DNA of 64,000 nt from Buxus sempervirens (lineage: Eukaryota > Streptophyta > Magnoliopsida > Buxales > Buxaceae). The notes below the pieces were generated by a model, which did not search any database, was not told the DNA's origin, and saw only the letters and a program-made list of their open reading frames with translations. The position numbers and the translations under genes were made by a program. This document shows, piece after piece, positions 12,168 through 23,766 of this stretch; the first letter of the stretch is position 1; every line of letters starts with the position of its first letter. Where the stretch lies: positions 14,192,858-14,256,857 of the forward strand of contig OX387190.1 in the NCBI GenBank assembly GCA_947561395.2. Reading direction: 5' to 3'.

Positions 12168-14052
12168 AGGCTCCTCTTCAAGCAAAAGGCCAAGTTTTTG
12201 GAGATCGAAGAACTCCGAGTGAAGAAGGGAACCGCTGCCGGATTGCTTCCAGAACCCCAGGTAAGCCTCAACCTCCTTTATTTTCTGTATTTAATTTATT
12301 AGATCTAGATCTCTTCTTCTACCTTTCTGTAGAATAAAGCCTCTTTTTGTGTGTGGAAATCCTTCCCCGGCTCAAAATATCTCAAGACTCCCCCTAGCCG
12401 TAAAACGTGAAGGTGGGATCTAGGAGAAACGAGACTGGGGATTGACCCTAGTGCTAGAACCCATGTAGCATAAGGCTTTTGAATGATTGAAAACCGTTCT
12501 ATAATCAAAGTACCCTTGATTATCTCGAAGAACCGTGTTTAACGGGGAGAGAGAACAGAGGGAAACGATAATGGAACGGAACCCTATGCTATTTTAGAAC
12601 CTCATTTTGATGGAGATATATGCATGCTATGTTGTTCTATTGATCTTATATGGTTTCTCACATTTGCACATACATAGCACCGTTTTGACGGGATAGGCTC
12701 ATATTTGGGGTTTATTACATTCATTGTGATAAATCTCAAATAAATGGCCTCAATCAAATTCTGGAATGTTTTAAATGTTTTTCAAAAGTTTTGGATTCAT
12801 CTCACACGAATCTCACACACTTGATCACAGTTTTGAGTCGGTTTTACTCAAAGGTGGCCTAACTGGACATCACCTGTACCCTTACTTCGGACGCTCATAA
12901 CTTCATCATCCGGATGAATTTTGGAGTGATTCTAGAACCATGGGAAAGTTGAGGCTGTCTAGTTTATGTCCACCAAATTTCATAAATTTCCATCGAACGG
13001 ATTTTTGACACCTCTCTGTCGAAGTTCAGTGGACAGTTCAGGTTCAAATACAGAACTTGTCACTTCGACGGAGCGCCATGTGTTCGTTTTAAGTCCGATT
13101 CGAGTGATTTTTATCTCTGAGTACTCCGTTATGAGTCTATTTTCAAATCCAGTTGGTTTCATAATTTTTGGATTCCATTTGAATTATTGGTAGCCGATTT
13201 ACTCAGAACTGTTCATTTGTACTTTTCTGGGTAAATCTGTGATCTTCGGGGCCTGTTCGGGAGACCACCCAAGGCACATCCGAAGGGATTTTTGTATGAG
13301 GCTAGTTTATTTTGAAAGATGGCCATACAGACTTCAATCACACCAAATTTCGTGGATTTTTATGGAGTGGATTTTTCTATGCAATTTCCCAAAGTTGCCC
13401 GCTTATCACTTTTAAAAATCCCCAGCAGCAACTTCAAAGGAGCATAACTCCTAGGATTTTCATCGGAATGAAGTGAAATTTTGCATGAGACTCTTATTTA
13501 CCCTAATCTTTCAAATGAATTTGGTTTGGTTCAATTTAGAATTGGATTTGAATGATTTCAAGGCAAATGGCATACTTTTTACCGAATTTTCCGGATTTGA
13601 GTTAACTTGGTTTTAAGCAACTTGAGCTTTGGATTTCCATCTTTTGAGATATTCCAGAAATGATATTGATATAAGAGAGGATCTAGAATCCATCTAGATC
13701 TTCATATGAAAATATCATACATTGGTCCTTTTTCAAGGTTTTCTATGATTTTAGCAAGCTTTCTTATTTTTGCATGAACATACACTTGGCAACCACTTTG
13801 TGTGGATGAATGGGGGTGCCTAACACCTTCCCCCGTTCATAATCTAATCCCCTTACCCATCTCTGGATTTGATTTTCAAGTAGGGTTATTTTTACCTTAG
13901 AATTGGCATTTTTGCACTTTTTAATGATTTTGAACATTTTGGTGTCCATTCTCACCCCAAAATCATGAATGGTGGCGACTCTCCCACTTTTATTTAGAGC
14001 CCCGTGTGTTGACGGAGGGATGATCATTCGGGTGATTTTCCCATGTCTCACA

Positions 14053-14467
14053 GGTACATGCAGAGATCATCGAAGGTGGTACCTCCGTAGCTGTTTCCCC
14101 CTTTCACTTCCTTAAGCTCCTCCTGGATTCTCTCGATCTTGTGCAGGAGTTTCCTTTCCATCTCTTCCTTGGCTTTTTCATTTTCAATTTCTTTCTCAGA
14201 TTCTCCAGTGTTTTCCCTGATCAGGATGGGCTCAGGGACCGGTTCAGAAATGGGCTCAGGCATGGGTTGAGCTAAAGGCGGAATGTAGGCCTGAGGTGGT
14301 GGTGGTGCCTAATGGGAAGTTGATGCTTGGTTTTGGGCTTGGGCCTGTTGGGCCTGAGCCGCCAGTAAGTCCCCCAGCATTTTGGCAAGACCAGCCACTT
14401 GCTCTTGTAGCTGAACAAAGTCTTGAGCGGGTACAGTGGCCTGAGCTTGGTTCTCTTCAGTATTCAT
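14053..14467 (-). pseudogene. N-terminal part of gag, element 1
   Basis: The probable gag start is the Met at 14467 (MNTEENQAQ), matching MNPIEEQ in element 2. It is followed by a heptad-like Gln/Ala/Leu-rich segment (VQLQEQVAGLAKMLGDLLAA), a Pro/Glu region and a coiled-coil-like stretch (EEMERKLLHKIERIQEELKE). A stop lies near 14309-14311. The frame reaches DDLCMY and is then cut by solo LTR-B at 14052. Confidence 0.75.
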
Positions 14468-14630
14468 GGCTAGGGCTTTGGATCTGGTCACGGGAGCAAT
14501 GATTGCAAGTAAGTGTACCATGGGAAAGAAAAGCAAAGAAACATGTCAGCTTCCATTTAATCCTGAGTCACACCCCTATAGATGTAGACAAGTAGGTCAG
14601 GTGAACACCAGTCCAGATTTTTTTGTTTGC

Positions 14631-14637
<7 letters not shown>

Positions 14638-14672
<35 letters not shown>
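14638..14672. repeat. (TA)n microsatellite
   Basis: About 17 uninterrupted TA units in the leader of element 1, directly upstream (minus sense) of gag. Confidence 0.95.
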
Positions 14673-14677
<5 letters not shown>

Positions 14678-14689
14678 TGTTGGAATAGT

Positions 14690-15215
14690 TTAGGGCTTCC
14701 AAAGGTCCCACAAATTTTTTGATTTGATTGGTACGAAAAGACCAACCAAGGATTTTATGGAATATTTTAGGGCTTCCAAAGGTCCCACAAAATTTTGATT
14801 TGATTGATAAAAATAACCAACCAAAGGTTTCTTGGAATATTCTAGGGCTTCCAAGTGTCCCACAAATGTTTTGATTTGATTGATAAAAATAATCAACCAA
14901 AGGTTTCTTGGAATATTCTAGGGCTTCCAAGTGTCCCACAAATGTTTTGATTTGATTGATAAAAATAACCAACCAAAGGTTTCTTGGAATATTCTAGGGC
15001 TTCCAAGTGTCCCACAAATGTTTTGATTTGATTGATAAAATAACCAAGCAAAGGTTTCTTGGAAGATTCTAGTGCTTCCAAGTGTCCCACAAATGTTTTG
15101 ATTTGATTGATAAAAATAACCAACCAAAGGTTTCTTGGAATATTCTAGGGCTTCCAAGTGTCCCACAAATGTTTTGATTTGATTGATAAAAATAACCAAC
15201 CAAAGGTTTCTTTCT
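14690..15215 (-). repeat. 76-bp tandem repeat, seven units, leader of element 1
   Basis: The landmark (t/g)GCTTCCAA recurs at 14693, 14770, 14845, 14921, 14997, 15072 and 15148, giving periods of 75-77 bp. Inner units are nearly identical and the leftmost two are more diverged. The array produces spurious open frames on the minus strand. Confidence 0.92.
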
Positions 15216-15483
15216 TTTCTTTCTTTGAAATTTGCTGAGTTTTCTTGGTTTTCAAGTTTAAGAACTTGATTGAAACATGTTTGAATTGATATCAAAAAAT
15301 ATGACACCTTAGCTTGTTCTTTGAGTTTCAACAATTAGGTTAAATCCTAAAAGAATATTATTTTTTTTATTTTTTTGCAACATTTTTATATTCTCTTTGG
15401 GGTGCCTAAGGATTATCCACAGTGTTTTAGGCATTTTATTCTGAAAATTTGGGCTGAAAAACCAATTTGTACATTTTTTGAAT

Positions 15484-15625
15484 GTATCCGGCATAATATA
15501 CCGGATAAGGCTATGGCTTACTGTATCCGGCTAATTATGCCGGATACACGCATAGGTCTTTGTAACCGATAATGTATACCGGATATGAATAAACTTCTTC
15601 TTAACCGACCTGAGTTGCCGGTTAA
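15484..15625. promoter_or_regulatory. Four CCG-N11-CGG dyads (GTAT type) in the leader of element 1
   Basis: Dyads at 15484-15508, 15523-15547, 15562-15586 and 15601-15625, all with exactly 11 bases between CCG and CGG and all at a 39-bp period. The last has TTAA...TTAA flanks. The cluster sits in the leader between gag and the PBS and mirrors the cluster in the LTR U3. Confidence 0.75.
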
Positions 15626-16110
15626 TGTCAAAATGGCCCTTTTTGACTCATTTTTTCACCAGATTGTGTTATTTTCATTCCCACTTGATGTTCACCTTGA
15701 CTTGGCCTTTAAAACTTGCCCCAAATTGAGCTTTGACATCATTCCTGCTAGAATTCACAAATTCATGAGGGTACTTGTACCCTCCAAAGTTATGCACCAA
15801 TTGTTGGACTTTGTACACTTGGTTGCCTCTTGCTTGGACTTTGGGTAAGATGACCATTAAATTGAGTTGGAAACTCATCCTATGGGTTACACCAACCTTA
15901 GGTTATAAACATTTTTGGGAAAAATTTCATCCCAAGCATATGGACACCATGGCTTTAAATTCACATAAGGATAAAAGAATATATGGCTTTTACCTCGCCA
16001 CCTTGTGTTACCTTCAATATGGTATTATACCTTGGCTTGTAAGCATGCAAACGGCCGTCCCACATTTACACCCAATTCCCCAAACGCAATTGTGTACTTT
16101 TAGCTGAAAA

Positions 16111-16350
16111 CGTGTTTCTCCACCTTCAAGCGTATGGTTTTTGGGTTTTGGCTTAATTGGCAACTTAGAACTCAAGTCTAGTGATGCCCGGAATCAATCA
16201 CAGATCCCATTGTCATCACATCATTGACTCAAATTCTAAGGTAAATGTTTTCACTTTTGCTTTCCGAAGTCACGACCTCGGTGCGCCAAGCTACCCACAT
16301 TCATGGTTCAACTTCCTATAGGTAATGGGTAGGCTGTGCAAAGTTTTTAA
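16111..16350 (-). other. Conserved noncoding leader block of element 1
   Basis: About 240 bp that match 36859-37085 in element 2 much better than the surrounding leader does. Shared runs include TTCTCCACCTTCAAGCG, GGCAACTTAGA and GTTCAACTTCCTATAGGT. No shared reading frame was seen. The position just inside the 5' leader fits an RNA-level signal such as packaging or dimerisation, which is an inference. Confidence 0.6.
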
Positions 16351-16559
16351 AGTGCTCAAGTGCATTTAAAATGGAGGTACATTCACAACGTCCCAGCCCC
16401 TTGCCACTCTTTTCTGTAGCCATGCATACAATTTCAAGTCAAGGCATATACAATCATATTGAAAGCAACATACAAGCCAATCAAGATGGTAAACACCCAA
16501 ACATGCTCATGACCAAAAATAACACCCAAAACATGTTATTGTACAAACCAATTAAAACA

Positions 16560-17070
16560 TGGAAGGCATGCTTGAAACCCCCAAAAGTATTACCCCAAAT
16601 TTCCAGATTTTCATGCTTTTTCTCATGCTCAAAGTGCATCATTTCTATCCAAATTGAGGCCTAAAAATTCAGCACTACTTGACATGATATAAGGGAGGTT
16701 TTGATGGTTGAAACATGCTTGAAAACTCCAAAATATACACTGAATTTCCAGATTTCATGTTCTTCATTTGGATGCTCAAATTACATTGTTTTATGCCCAA
16801 ATGGAAGCCTAAAACCCAGCAACTAACAATATGATACAAAAAGCTTTTAGCTCGGGAAACATATGCTTGAAAATCCCCAAAATTCCCACCAAGCATTTCA
16901 GATTTTTTTCATTGTTTTCATGGCCAAATCATGTCATCCCATAAATTCAAATCAAAAGCATGGCATAAAACAAACATTAAGCACGAAAAAGCATTATTCA
17001 TGGGAAGCATGCTTGAATACCCCAAAATAAACACAAAATTTCCAGATTTCAAATATTATATTTTTTTTTA
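16560..17070. repeat. Degenerate ~147-bp tandem repeat, four units
   Basis: The landmark ATGCTTGAA recurs at 16568, 16715, 16863 and 17009 (intervals 147, 148, 146). Each is followed by an ATTTCCAGATTT-like block 30-40 bp later. The units are clearly diverged. Confidence 0.7.
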
Positions 17071-17315
17071 GCTCATGGCATTCAAACCCCAAAATAACAC
17101 ATGCTATCACATAATATAGCCTAGTCATATCACAATATGGGTTTTCCTTTAAAAAAAAATCAAGCAACATGCCCATGCCTTTATCCATCTAAATTTTCTA
17201 ATCATCCAAATCAGTTTTGAGATTCAATATACACAAGCAAAGTAAGCAAAATAGCAAGCATTCAAAAGTAAAGAAAAGCATGAACAAAACACCAAAATTA
17301 GCTTAAATCCACAAT

Positions 17316-17333
17316 TCCCCAGCAGAGTCGCCA
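17316..17333 (-). other. Primer-binding site of element 1
   Basis: On the minus strand TGGCGACTCTGCTGGGGA begins two bases after the LTR end. It differs at about two positions from the complement of a plant tRNA-Arg 3' end as I recall it (GGAGTCG-CCA). Ogre elements are known to use tRNA-Arg. Element 2 has the identical site. Confidence 0.8.
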
Positions 17334-17335
17334 GT

Positions 17336-19684
17336 TGTGAGACACGGGAAAAATCACCGGGATGATTCCCCCTCCGTCAGCACACGGGGCTCAACGTAAA
17401 AATGGGAGAGTCGCCACCATTCAGATTTTTGGGGTGTGAATGGACACCAAAAGATTCAAAAATATGCAAAAAGGGCTAAAAGGCAAATTCTAGAGTAAAA
17501 ATAACTCTACTTGAAAATCAAATCCAGAGATGGGTAAGGGGATTAGATTATGAATGGGGGAAGGTGTTAGGCACCCCTGTTCACCCACACAAGGTGGTTG
17601 CCAAGTGTTTGTTCATGCAAAAAAAGTAAGAAAGCTTGCTAAAATCATTGAAACATTGAAAAAGAATTAAACAAATGTGTGATATCTTCACATGAGAAAT
17701 TCAAATGGATTTCAGATCCCCTTTTATGTCAATATTACTTCTGGAATATCAACGAGAAATGAAAATCAAAGCAAAGATTGCACAAAACCAAGTTGAATCA
17801 AATCCGGAAAATTCGGTAAAAGATAATGCCATTTGTCTTAAAATCATTCAAATCCAATTTTAAATTGAATCAAACCAAATCCATTTGAAATATTATGGTA
17901 AATAAGAATCTCATGCAAAATTTCAAGTAAATCCGGTTGAAATCCTAGGAGTTATGCCTTCTTTAAAGTTGCTGCTGGAGATAATTAAAAGTGGTAAGTG
18001 GGCAAGTTTGGAAAATCACCTAGAAACCTCCACTCCATACAAATCCACGAAATTTGGTGTGATTGAAGTCTGTATGGCCATATTTCGAATAAAACTAGCC
18101 TCATACAAAAATTCATTCGGATGTGCCTTGGGTGGTCTCCTGAACACGCCCCGAAGATCACAGATTTACCCAGAAAAGTACTAATGAGCAGTTCTGAGTA
18201 AATCTGTTACCCATAATACAAATGGAGTCCAAAAATTATGAAACTAACTGGATTTGAAAATAGACTCATAAAGGAGTGCCCAGAAACAAAAATCACTCAG
18301 ATCGGATTTAAAACGAACACATGGCGCTCCGTCGAAGTGACAAGTTCTGTATTTAAACCTAAACTGTCCAATCAACTTCGAAAGAGAGGTGTCAACAATC
18401 TGCTAGATAGCAATTACTGAAATTTGATAGGCATAAACTAAACAGCCTCACCTTTCCCATGGTTCTAGAATCACTCCAAAATTCATCCGGACGATGAAGT
18501 TATGAGTGTCCAAAGTAGGGGTACAGTTGCTGTCAAGTTAAGCCTTTTTTGAACAAAACCAACTCAAAACTGTGATAAAGTGTGTGTGATTCGTGCAAGA
18601 TGAATCCAAATATTTTAAAAACCTTTTAAAAATATTCCAGAATTGATTGAGGCCATTTATTTCAGATTTATCACAATAAATGTAATAAACCCAAAATATG
18701 AGCATATCCCGCCAAAACGGGTGCAATGTATGTGTAAGTGAAAATCATTCAAGAACAATATAACAACATAGCATGCATTCATATTCATCAAAATAGGGTT
18801 CTAAAAAACAACCTAGGGTTCCATTCCATTATCGTTTCCCTTAGTTCTCTCTCCCCGTTAAATACGGTTCTTCAAGATAATCCTAGGGTACTTTGAATAT
18901 GAAATGGGCTTCAAAGATTCAAAAGGCTTTATTCTAAATAGGTTCTAGTACTAGGGTCAATCCCCAGTCTCATTTCTCCTAGATCCCGCCTTCACGTTTT
19001 ACGGCTAGGGGGAGTCTTGAGATATTTTGAGCCGGGGAAGGATTTTCATACACACAAAAAGGCCTTATTCTACAGAAAGGTAGAAGAAGAGATCTAGATC
19101 TAGAAATGTAAAATAGAAAATAAAAGATAAGTTTGGGGCTTACCTGAGTTCTGGAAGCAATTCCGCAGCGGTTTCCCTCTTCACTCGGAGCTCTTCTTGG
19201 TAGAGATTCTTGGCAAGAATTATTGGCAAGAGAATTAATGGCCATTTGCTTAAGGAGGAGACTCCTCTTTATAGGCAAAGGCTAAGGTTAGGGTTGGTGA
19301 GAATGGTAGACACAACCTAATGTCTATAGCCCACCAATCTTAACCCTAAGGCTTTTTCCGAGATTTTCCCTCATTTAATGAGGGACATGATGGTAAAAGA
19401 TGAAAACTCTCGGAAAACCCTAATTTTGAGCAAAACTAGTGTATCCGGTATGTCAGGCCGGATATACAAGTACCTTAATGTATCCGGCCTATGATGCCGG
19501 ATACACTGAGGTCTGCTTGTATTCGGCATGTTCCATCGGATACGAAGAAAAACACTTATATCCGGCCTGAGTTGCCGGATACAAGGAAAAAACTCATTTT
19601 CTCAAATTATGTGCTGGCCTTCAAGGAGATAATGATTTTTTATGATTATTGATCATTTTGACAGTGCAATTTGGGGTGTCTACA
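17336..19684 (-). mobile_element. 5' LTR of element 1
   Basis: 2349 bp, read on the minus strand as TGTAGACACCCC...GTCTCACA, with the PBS immediately downstream. The TATA motif is TATAAAG (19267-19273), 411 bp into the LTR. U3 carries four dyads. The flank 19685-19689 is gaccg, the expected target duplication if the missing 3' end is flanked by the same 5-mer. A TGGCGACTC copy lies at 17408-17416 in U5. The LTR is an inverted repeat of solo LTR-B. Confidence 0.9.
19441..19582. promoter_or_regulatory. Four CCG-N11-CGG dyads (GTAT type) in the element 1 LTR
   Basis: Dyads at 19441-19465, 19480-19504, 19519-19543 and 19558-19582. All have an 11-base spacer and a strict 39-bp period; the third has TCG for CCG. 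They lie between TATA and the LTR terminus, in U3. Confidence 0.75.
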
Positions 19685-21011
19685 GACCGCGACTGGCTTC
19701 ACTTTGATCACGAAAACCCTCGAACACCTTGAGCTCCTCACTCCTCCCCGCGACCGTAGTTTTCCTCCGGTCTTTGATCTCTTCTTCTCCGGCGCCGACA
19801 CCTGCTCTCCGGCGACTTTTGTTTTTCCGGTGATCTTTGTTTTTCTTCCCGTTGTCACTAGCTTCGTGGCAGGAGCTTTTGGCAAGTGATTTGTCATTGC
19901 CCTTTCTTTCATTTCTTCACTGCCGCTGGGAATCCATCTCAATTCATTGCCGTTAGAGTTCTAGTGAGGTCGCAAACTCAACTCTCTTGCACAATCTTGA
20001 TTTTGGTCAATACAGGTAAGTGGCCGAACCTTGTGGCTTTCTCGTACTCAGTAAATTCGGAAATCGGTATCTTGCTTTCCCTACTAAATGAGCTTGGTTT
20101 ATGCATGAATTTTGCCTCTTGTTCTTCATTAAACTTGCTCATTATCTGATTGCACTTCTCTTGCACTCTGGATGAGAAAAAAAAAACACTTGAACCAATT
20201 GCGAATGAACCCTTGATTTCATCTGTTGTTGCGGCCTGATTTGCATTGATTTTGATGACATTGTCCTCTTGCTCATGTTGGAATCATCCCTTGATGCACA
20301 TCTAAATGTATTTGCCCTTACATTTCTGATTACTTGAGCATTCAGTATATCAAATCACAACATGCTTCAACACTGATTTTTGTAAAGGTTGGCTGTTTTC
20401 CGAGCATGTTCTGTGTTACTGCCAAGATTTCATTTGTCCTGTTTTGTCAACCTTTGATTTGATCTGAACACTTGGATGTCTGGTATGGATTGCTCTTGGA
20501 CCCGATTAATGTTGACACCTTGTTAAAATGAACATGATTGAACCTAGTTTGACACTTCCAGTTAGCTTGCATTTCACTTTGACTGTCTCTTTTACTACCT
20601 GCCCTTTGTGAACCTGAAAAGTGGAACATATTAACAGTTTAGGGCTTTAGGCAATTTGTAAATTTATCAGAATTCTAATATTGAAAATGAATTGAAAACT
20701 CTGAATAGCTTGCTTTCAAAATTTTTCTTTCTTTCCCCTTTTTTGTTTATAAGAAGGATGTATAGGAAATTTTTGTTTCCTATATATAATTCTTATATAT
20801 AATAATAAAGAAATTGATAAAGACTAAAAGGAGTTAAATCCTGGTTCGGTCGGGCACTTTCTGAAGTGTTTCTTCTGATTTCCATTTCTTCTGCAAACAA
20901 AACAAATTTGGTTAAACTAAAGAATAGCAATTTTAAAGAGGAACATGAAAGAAATTTATGACTTTAAAAGTAGAAACATAATGAATTTCTCCCTGCAATT
21001 TGATCCTGTAG
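19685..21011 (+). promoter_or_regulatory. Presumed promoter, 5' UTR and UTR intron of antisense gene A
   Basis: The stretch before the gene A ATG has a C/T-rich segment (19720-19860), then a near-perfect plant donor CAG|GTAAGTGG with the exon ending at 20015. The ATG at 21012 sits directly after a TGTAG acceptor (21007-21011), so a 996-bp UTR intron is likely. The true promoter may have been separated by the element 1 insertion at 19684/19685. No open frame here is convincing. Confidence 0.5.
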
Positions 21012-23766
21012 ATGGCCCGTACACGTCGCGCCTCTCGGGGTCCTGCAAATGAGCCTTCATCTTCGAGGGTTCGGAGGGATCCGGCCGATGTGGCTTCTTC
21101 TTCTAGGGCCGAGCAGGACCCTGATCCTTCTTCTCCCAGCAGTCTGGAGGTTTCAGATTCAGATTCTGGAGCGTCTGGGGGTTCGCAGGAGTCGATCCCA
21201 GAGGTATTCTCTTTTCTTTTCAAAAACCAGGTCTCTCTTTTACCACATTCAATCTGAACCCCTCCTATTTGCATTTCTAGCCTGCTGCCGAGGTTCGAGG
21301 TCGCAGGGGAGCTCACCGTAGAGATAGGGCAGGGGCCCGGGCGACTCGCGTTGCCGTTCCTGCGGGGATAGCGGATCAGATCCGAGACACCCCTCTCCTT
21401 CATGATTTGAGGACGCACCCTTCAGCGGGCGTCAGGGCAGACATTCCTCTTGTTTACCGGTCTTCTCATTTTCGCGGGAGCTGGGCTCTTTTCGCCGAGA
21501 TAGTGGCTGCATGTTCGACTCCTTTGCGTCGAGAGATGGGCCGTTTTGGATTTGGCCCCTTCATCACCATTACCGGCGTTCGTCAGGATCGTCCTCTGAT
21601 AGCGGCTATGATGGAGCGATTTTTTCCAGAGACCCTGAGCTTCCACTTGCCTGATGTAGAGATTGGGATCTGTCCCTCTAACTTCGTTCTCATTACCGGG
21701 ATCAGGATGACTGGAGATGTCATCACTGAGATGGATAGGCCGGCCGATTTGGAGATTGCCGAGCTTTTGGGATATGAGGAGATGCCAGTGGAGGCATGGG
21801 ACAGGAGCCGGATCACACGCATTTCTCGGACCTGGTTGAGGACGACCTTCTTGGAGAGGGGATACAGTACCCTGGCCGCGGAGCATCCTAGTTTTCCAGT
21901 GGCCTTTCGATTTCTTTTCCTCTTGATGATGGGGTCGTGTTTCTACCTGGCGGACACTACCTCAGTCAGCCCACATTTCCTGAGCCTTCTCCGGGACTTG
22001 CCTCGAGCGAGGGACTATGCCTGGGGCCAGCTTGTCTATGGCACCCTATTGGCGGGCCTGCGGCGAGTGGTTTCCGGCCTGTCCTCTCCCAGAGGGGCTG
22101 GAGTTGGTTGCAGGTTTTTCTGGCCTTTTCTGCAGGTATGAATTCATTTCTTCTCTTTTTTTCTTTTTCTCTCTTTTTCTTTTTCTCTTTTATTCTTCTC
22201 TATCTTTTTTTCTTTTCATGCTTATCTCTTTTTCTTCTTTTTCAGTTCTTTGCTCAGGTCTACGTGGCCCACTTTCGCCCAACTTCTACATTGCCCGAGG
22301 GGACATTCCCTGTGGCCCGTAGATGGAGTCAGATTAGGCGCGACTCAGAGAAGAGTCGCCCTAGGTCGGCCAGGGCTCACCTGGACAGGACTTTTAGGAG
22401 AGAGGTAGACACTTTCCCCTTTTCTTATTTTTTTTCCTTTTTCTCTTATTGCAAGAACCTGACATTCAGCCTTGTTTATTCTCAGTTATCTGTCCCCCGT
22501 CTAGATGGCCTGCACGATGAGTTGGCTTTTCAGCCATTTGTGGATGAGGCGTTGGGTAGCATATGGTACCTCAGTGAGCGCTTCTTCTTCCAGCATACTG
22601 GCGAGCTCCAGATCCCTGTGGCTCCTCCAGATACAGCGCCTTTCACCCCTCCTGGTCCCTTTGACCCTGCTCATTTCGGCGATTGGAAGGCTGGAGATGC
22701 CCTTTTAGCCGAGGGTGACTATGATACCTAGTGCGGGCAGGTCTCAGTGGGTTGTCTTATGCAGCCCATGCCCGTTCGAGGTGGAGTTACCAAGATCAGA
22801 GGGGTGGTGATCCGCCTGTATGACACCACGGTATAAATCTCTTCCTAACCTGCTCCTTTTATTCTCTTTTGAAGTTACTGATATCCTTCCTTCTTATTTT
22901 ATTTCAGGAGGCACAGTTAGGGGAGGTCCGAGCTAGGTATGCGGATTTGGAGCGTCAGCTGGCTGAGAGGGATGTTGCCATAGCTGAGAGCGACGTCATC
23001 ATCACTGGGCAGGCCGCTCTTATAGCTGACTTGCGGGCTCAGTTGGCCCGAGCTCAGGGACAGGCAGGGCCTTCAGGAGTTCAGGTCATTCTTCTATCCT
23101 TTACAATTTCTGTATTTTATCCTTTATATTCTCTGCTTCTGATCAATCTTTCCCTGCTTTCAGGAGGACGTGGCCGCTTCACCATCTAGTTCCCGCACCT
23201 TGTCCTTTTCCTTAGGGGCTGCAGAGATCCTAGAGAGAGATACCGAGGTGGCGGCCGAGGCCACCTCTGCTGCTGCCGTTCATGAGCCAGCTGAGATGCC
23301 AGAGGTTGCGTCCTTGCCTGATACTGCTCCTAAGCCTGAGGCTGCTCCAGAGGAGGACCCTATGATTGTCACGGAGCCAATGGAGGGTGACTTAGAGGTT
23401 CCCGCGATTCCTGAGGCAGCTGAGCCCGCGAGGGAGGAGGATGTGCCTGGTGTAGCTGAGCCTGAGGTGGCAGAGGTGAGTGAGGCCACGGACCCCATCG
23501 ACTCATCTCCTCCTGCCGAGGATTCTCGGATCCTGGATCTGGTTCCCCTGGCGACGGATACTTCAGTTTCTTGCTTTATGGACCTCTCCCGTGATGACCC
23601 AGGTGATCCAATTCCTGCCCCTTCAGTTGAGGCTACGCCCTCTGTAGATCCAGTGCCTCCTGGTAGGCCATCTACTCCTGATGAGCCGTCTTCTCCTGCT
23701 AGCCCACGCTTCTCAGATCATTTCTTCATCCGACGGTGACAGCGAGGCGGAGGCGATTGACCTGTA
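21012..23766 (+). pseudogene. Antisense gene A: PMD-like protein, six exons
   Basis: A spliced frame antisense to gag-pol. Predicted exons are 21012-21203, 21281-22135, 22246-22404, 22486-22830, 22908-23084 and 23164-23766. Every junction is GT-AG and every intron is in phase 0 (all internal exon lengths divide by 3), about 767 codons in total. The N-terminus is Arg/Ser/Asp-rich. Exon 2 holds a plant mobile domain: RFFPETLSFHLPDVEIGI, then LLMMGSCFYLAD and the typical YAWGQLVYGTLLAGLRR. Exon 5 is a coiled coil (YADLERQLAERDVAIAESD). Exon 6 is Pro/Glu/Ala-rich and acidic. An in-frame TAG lies at 22729-22731. Near 23700 a frameshift hides an acidic SSSDGDSEAEAIDL end whose stop is at 23764. Arabidopsis PMD proteins MAIN/MAIL1 act in silencing; the function here is unknown. 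Confidence 0.75.

Larger units (their letters stand above)
11771..14052 (+). mobile_element. Solo LTR-B, nested in gag of element 1
   Basis: A 2282-bp block that starts TGTAGACACCCC, ends GTCTCACA and is flanked by a perfect 5-bp duplication, ggtac (11766-11770 and 14053-14057). Gag reads DLCMY on one side and YPDVCLPAKF on the other, so the insertion point is unambiguous. It belongs to the same family as the element 1 5' LTR (shared ends, TATA, dyads and internal blocks) but lies in the opposite orientation. TATAAATAGG is at 12158-12167 and AATAAA at 12333-12338, plausible promoter and polyadenylation signals. Confidence 0.93.
1..19684 (-). mobile_element. Element 1: Tat/Ogre-like Ty3/gypsy retrotransposon, 3' end outside window
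   Basis: The element is read on the minus strand. Its 5' LTR is at 17336-19684, followed by a PBS, a repeat-rich leader, gag (14467 down to about 10285), protease, RT, two RNase H domains and integrase (ending at 4923). Antisense PMD-like gene B (99-3969) lies beyond integrase. The dual RNase H, the G-patch after protease, the PBS resembling a tRNA-Arg 3' end and the antisense extra gene are all features known from the Tat/Ogre lineage. The 3' LTR is not in the window. Two solo LTRs are nested inside (800-3774 and 11771-14052). Many stops and frameshifts show that this copy is dead. Confidence 0.88.

Noticed and set aside
14690..15215. Regularly spaced array as a possible CRISPR
   Set aside because: Plant nuclear context; units are contiguous 76-bp tandem repeats without unique spacers.
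14568..15334. Minus-strand open frames encoding a repeated FINQIKTFVGHLEALEYSKK peptide
   Set aside because: They are the 76-bp tandem repeat read as protein. Units differ by insertions that shift frames, and there is no start context.
17336..19684. One LTR shared by two tandem elements (LTR-internal-LTR-internal-LTR)
   Set aside because: The sequence to the right (19685 on) has no polypurine tract and the PBS lies only on the left, so this LTR serves as the 5' LTR of element 1 alone.
21937..22731. Long plus-strand frame overlapping gene A in another frame
   Set aside because: It reads through the T-rich intron 22136-22245; the PMD motifs are in the other frame upstream, and only the part after 22246 is used, as exons 3 and 4.
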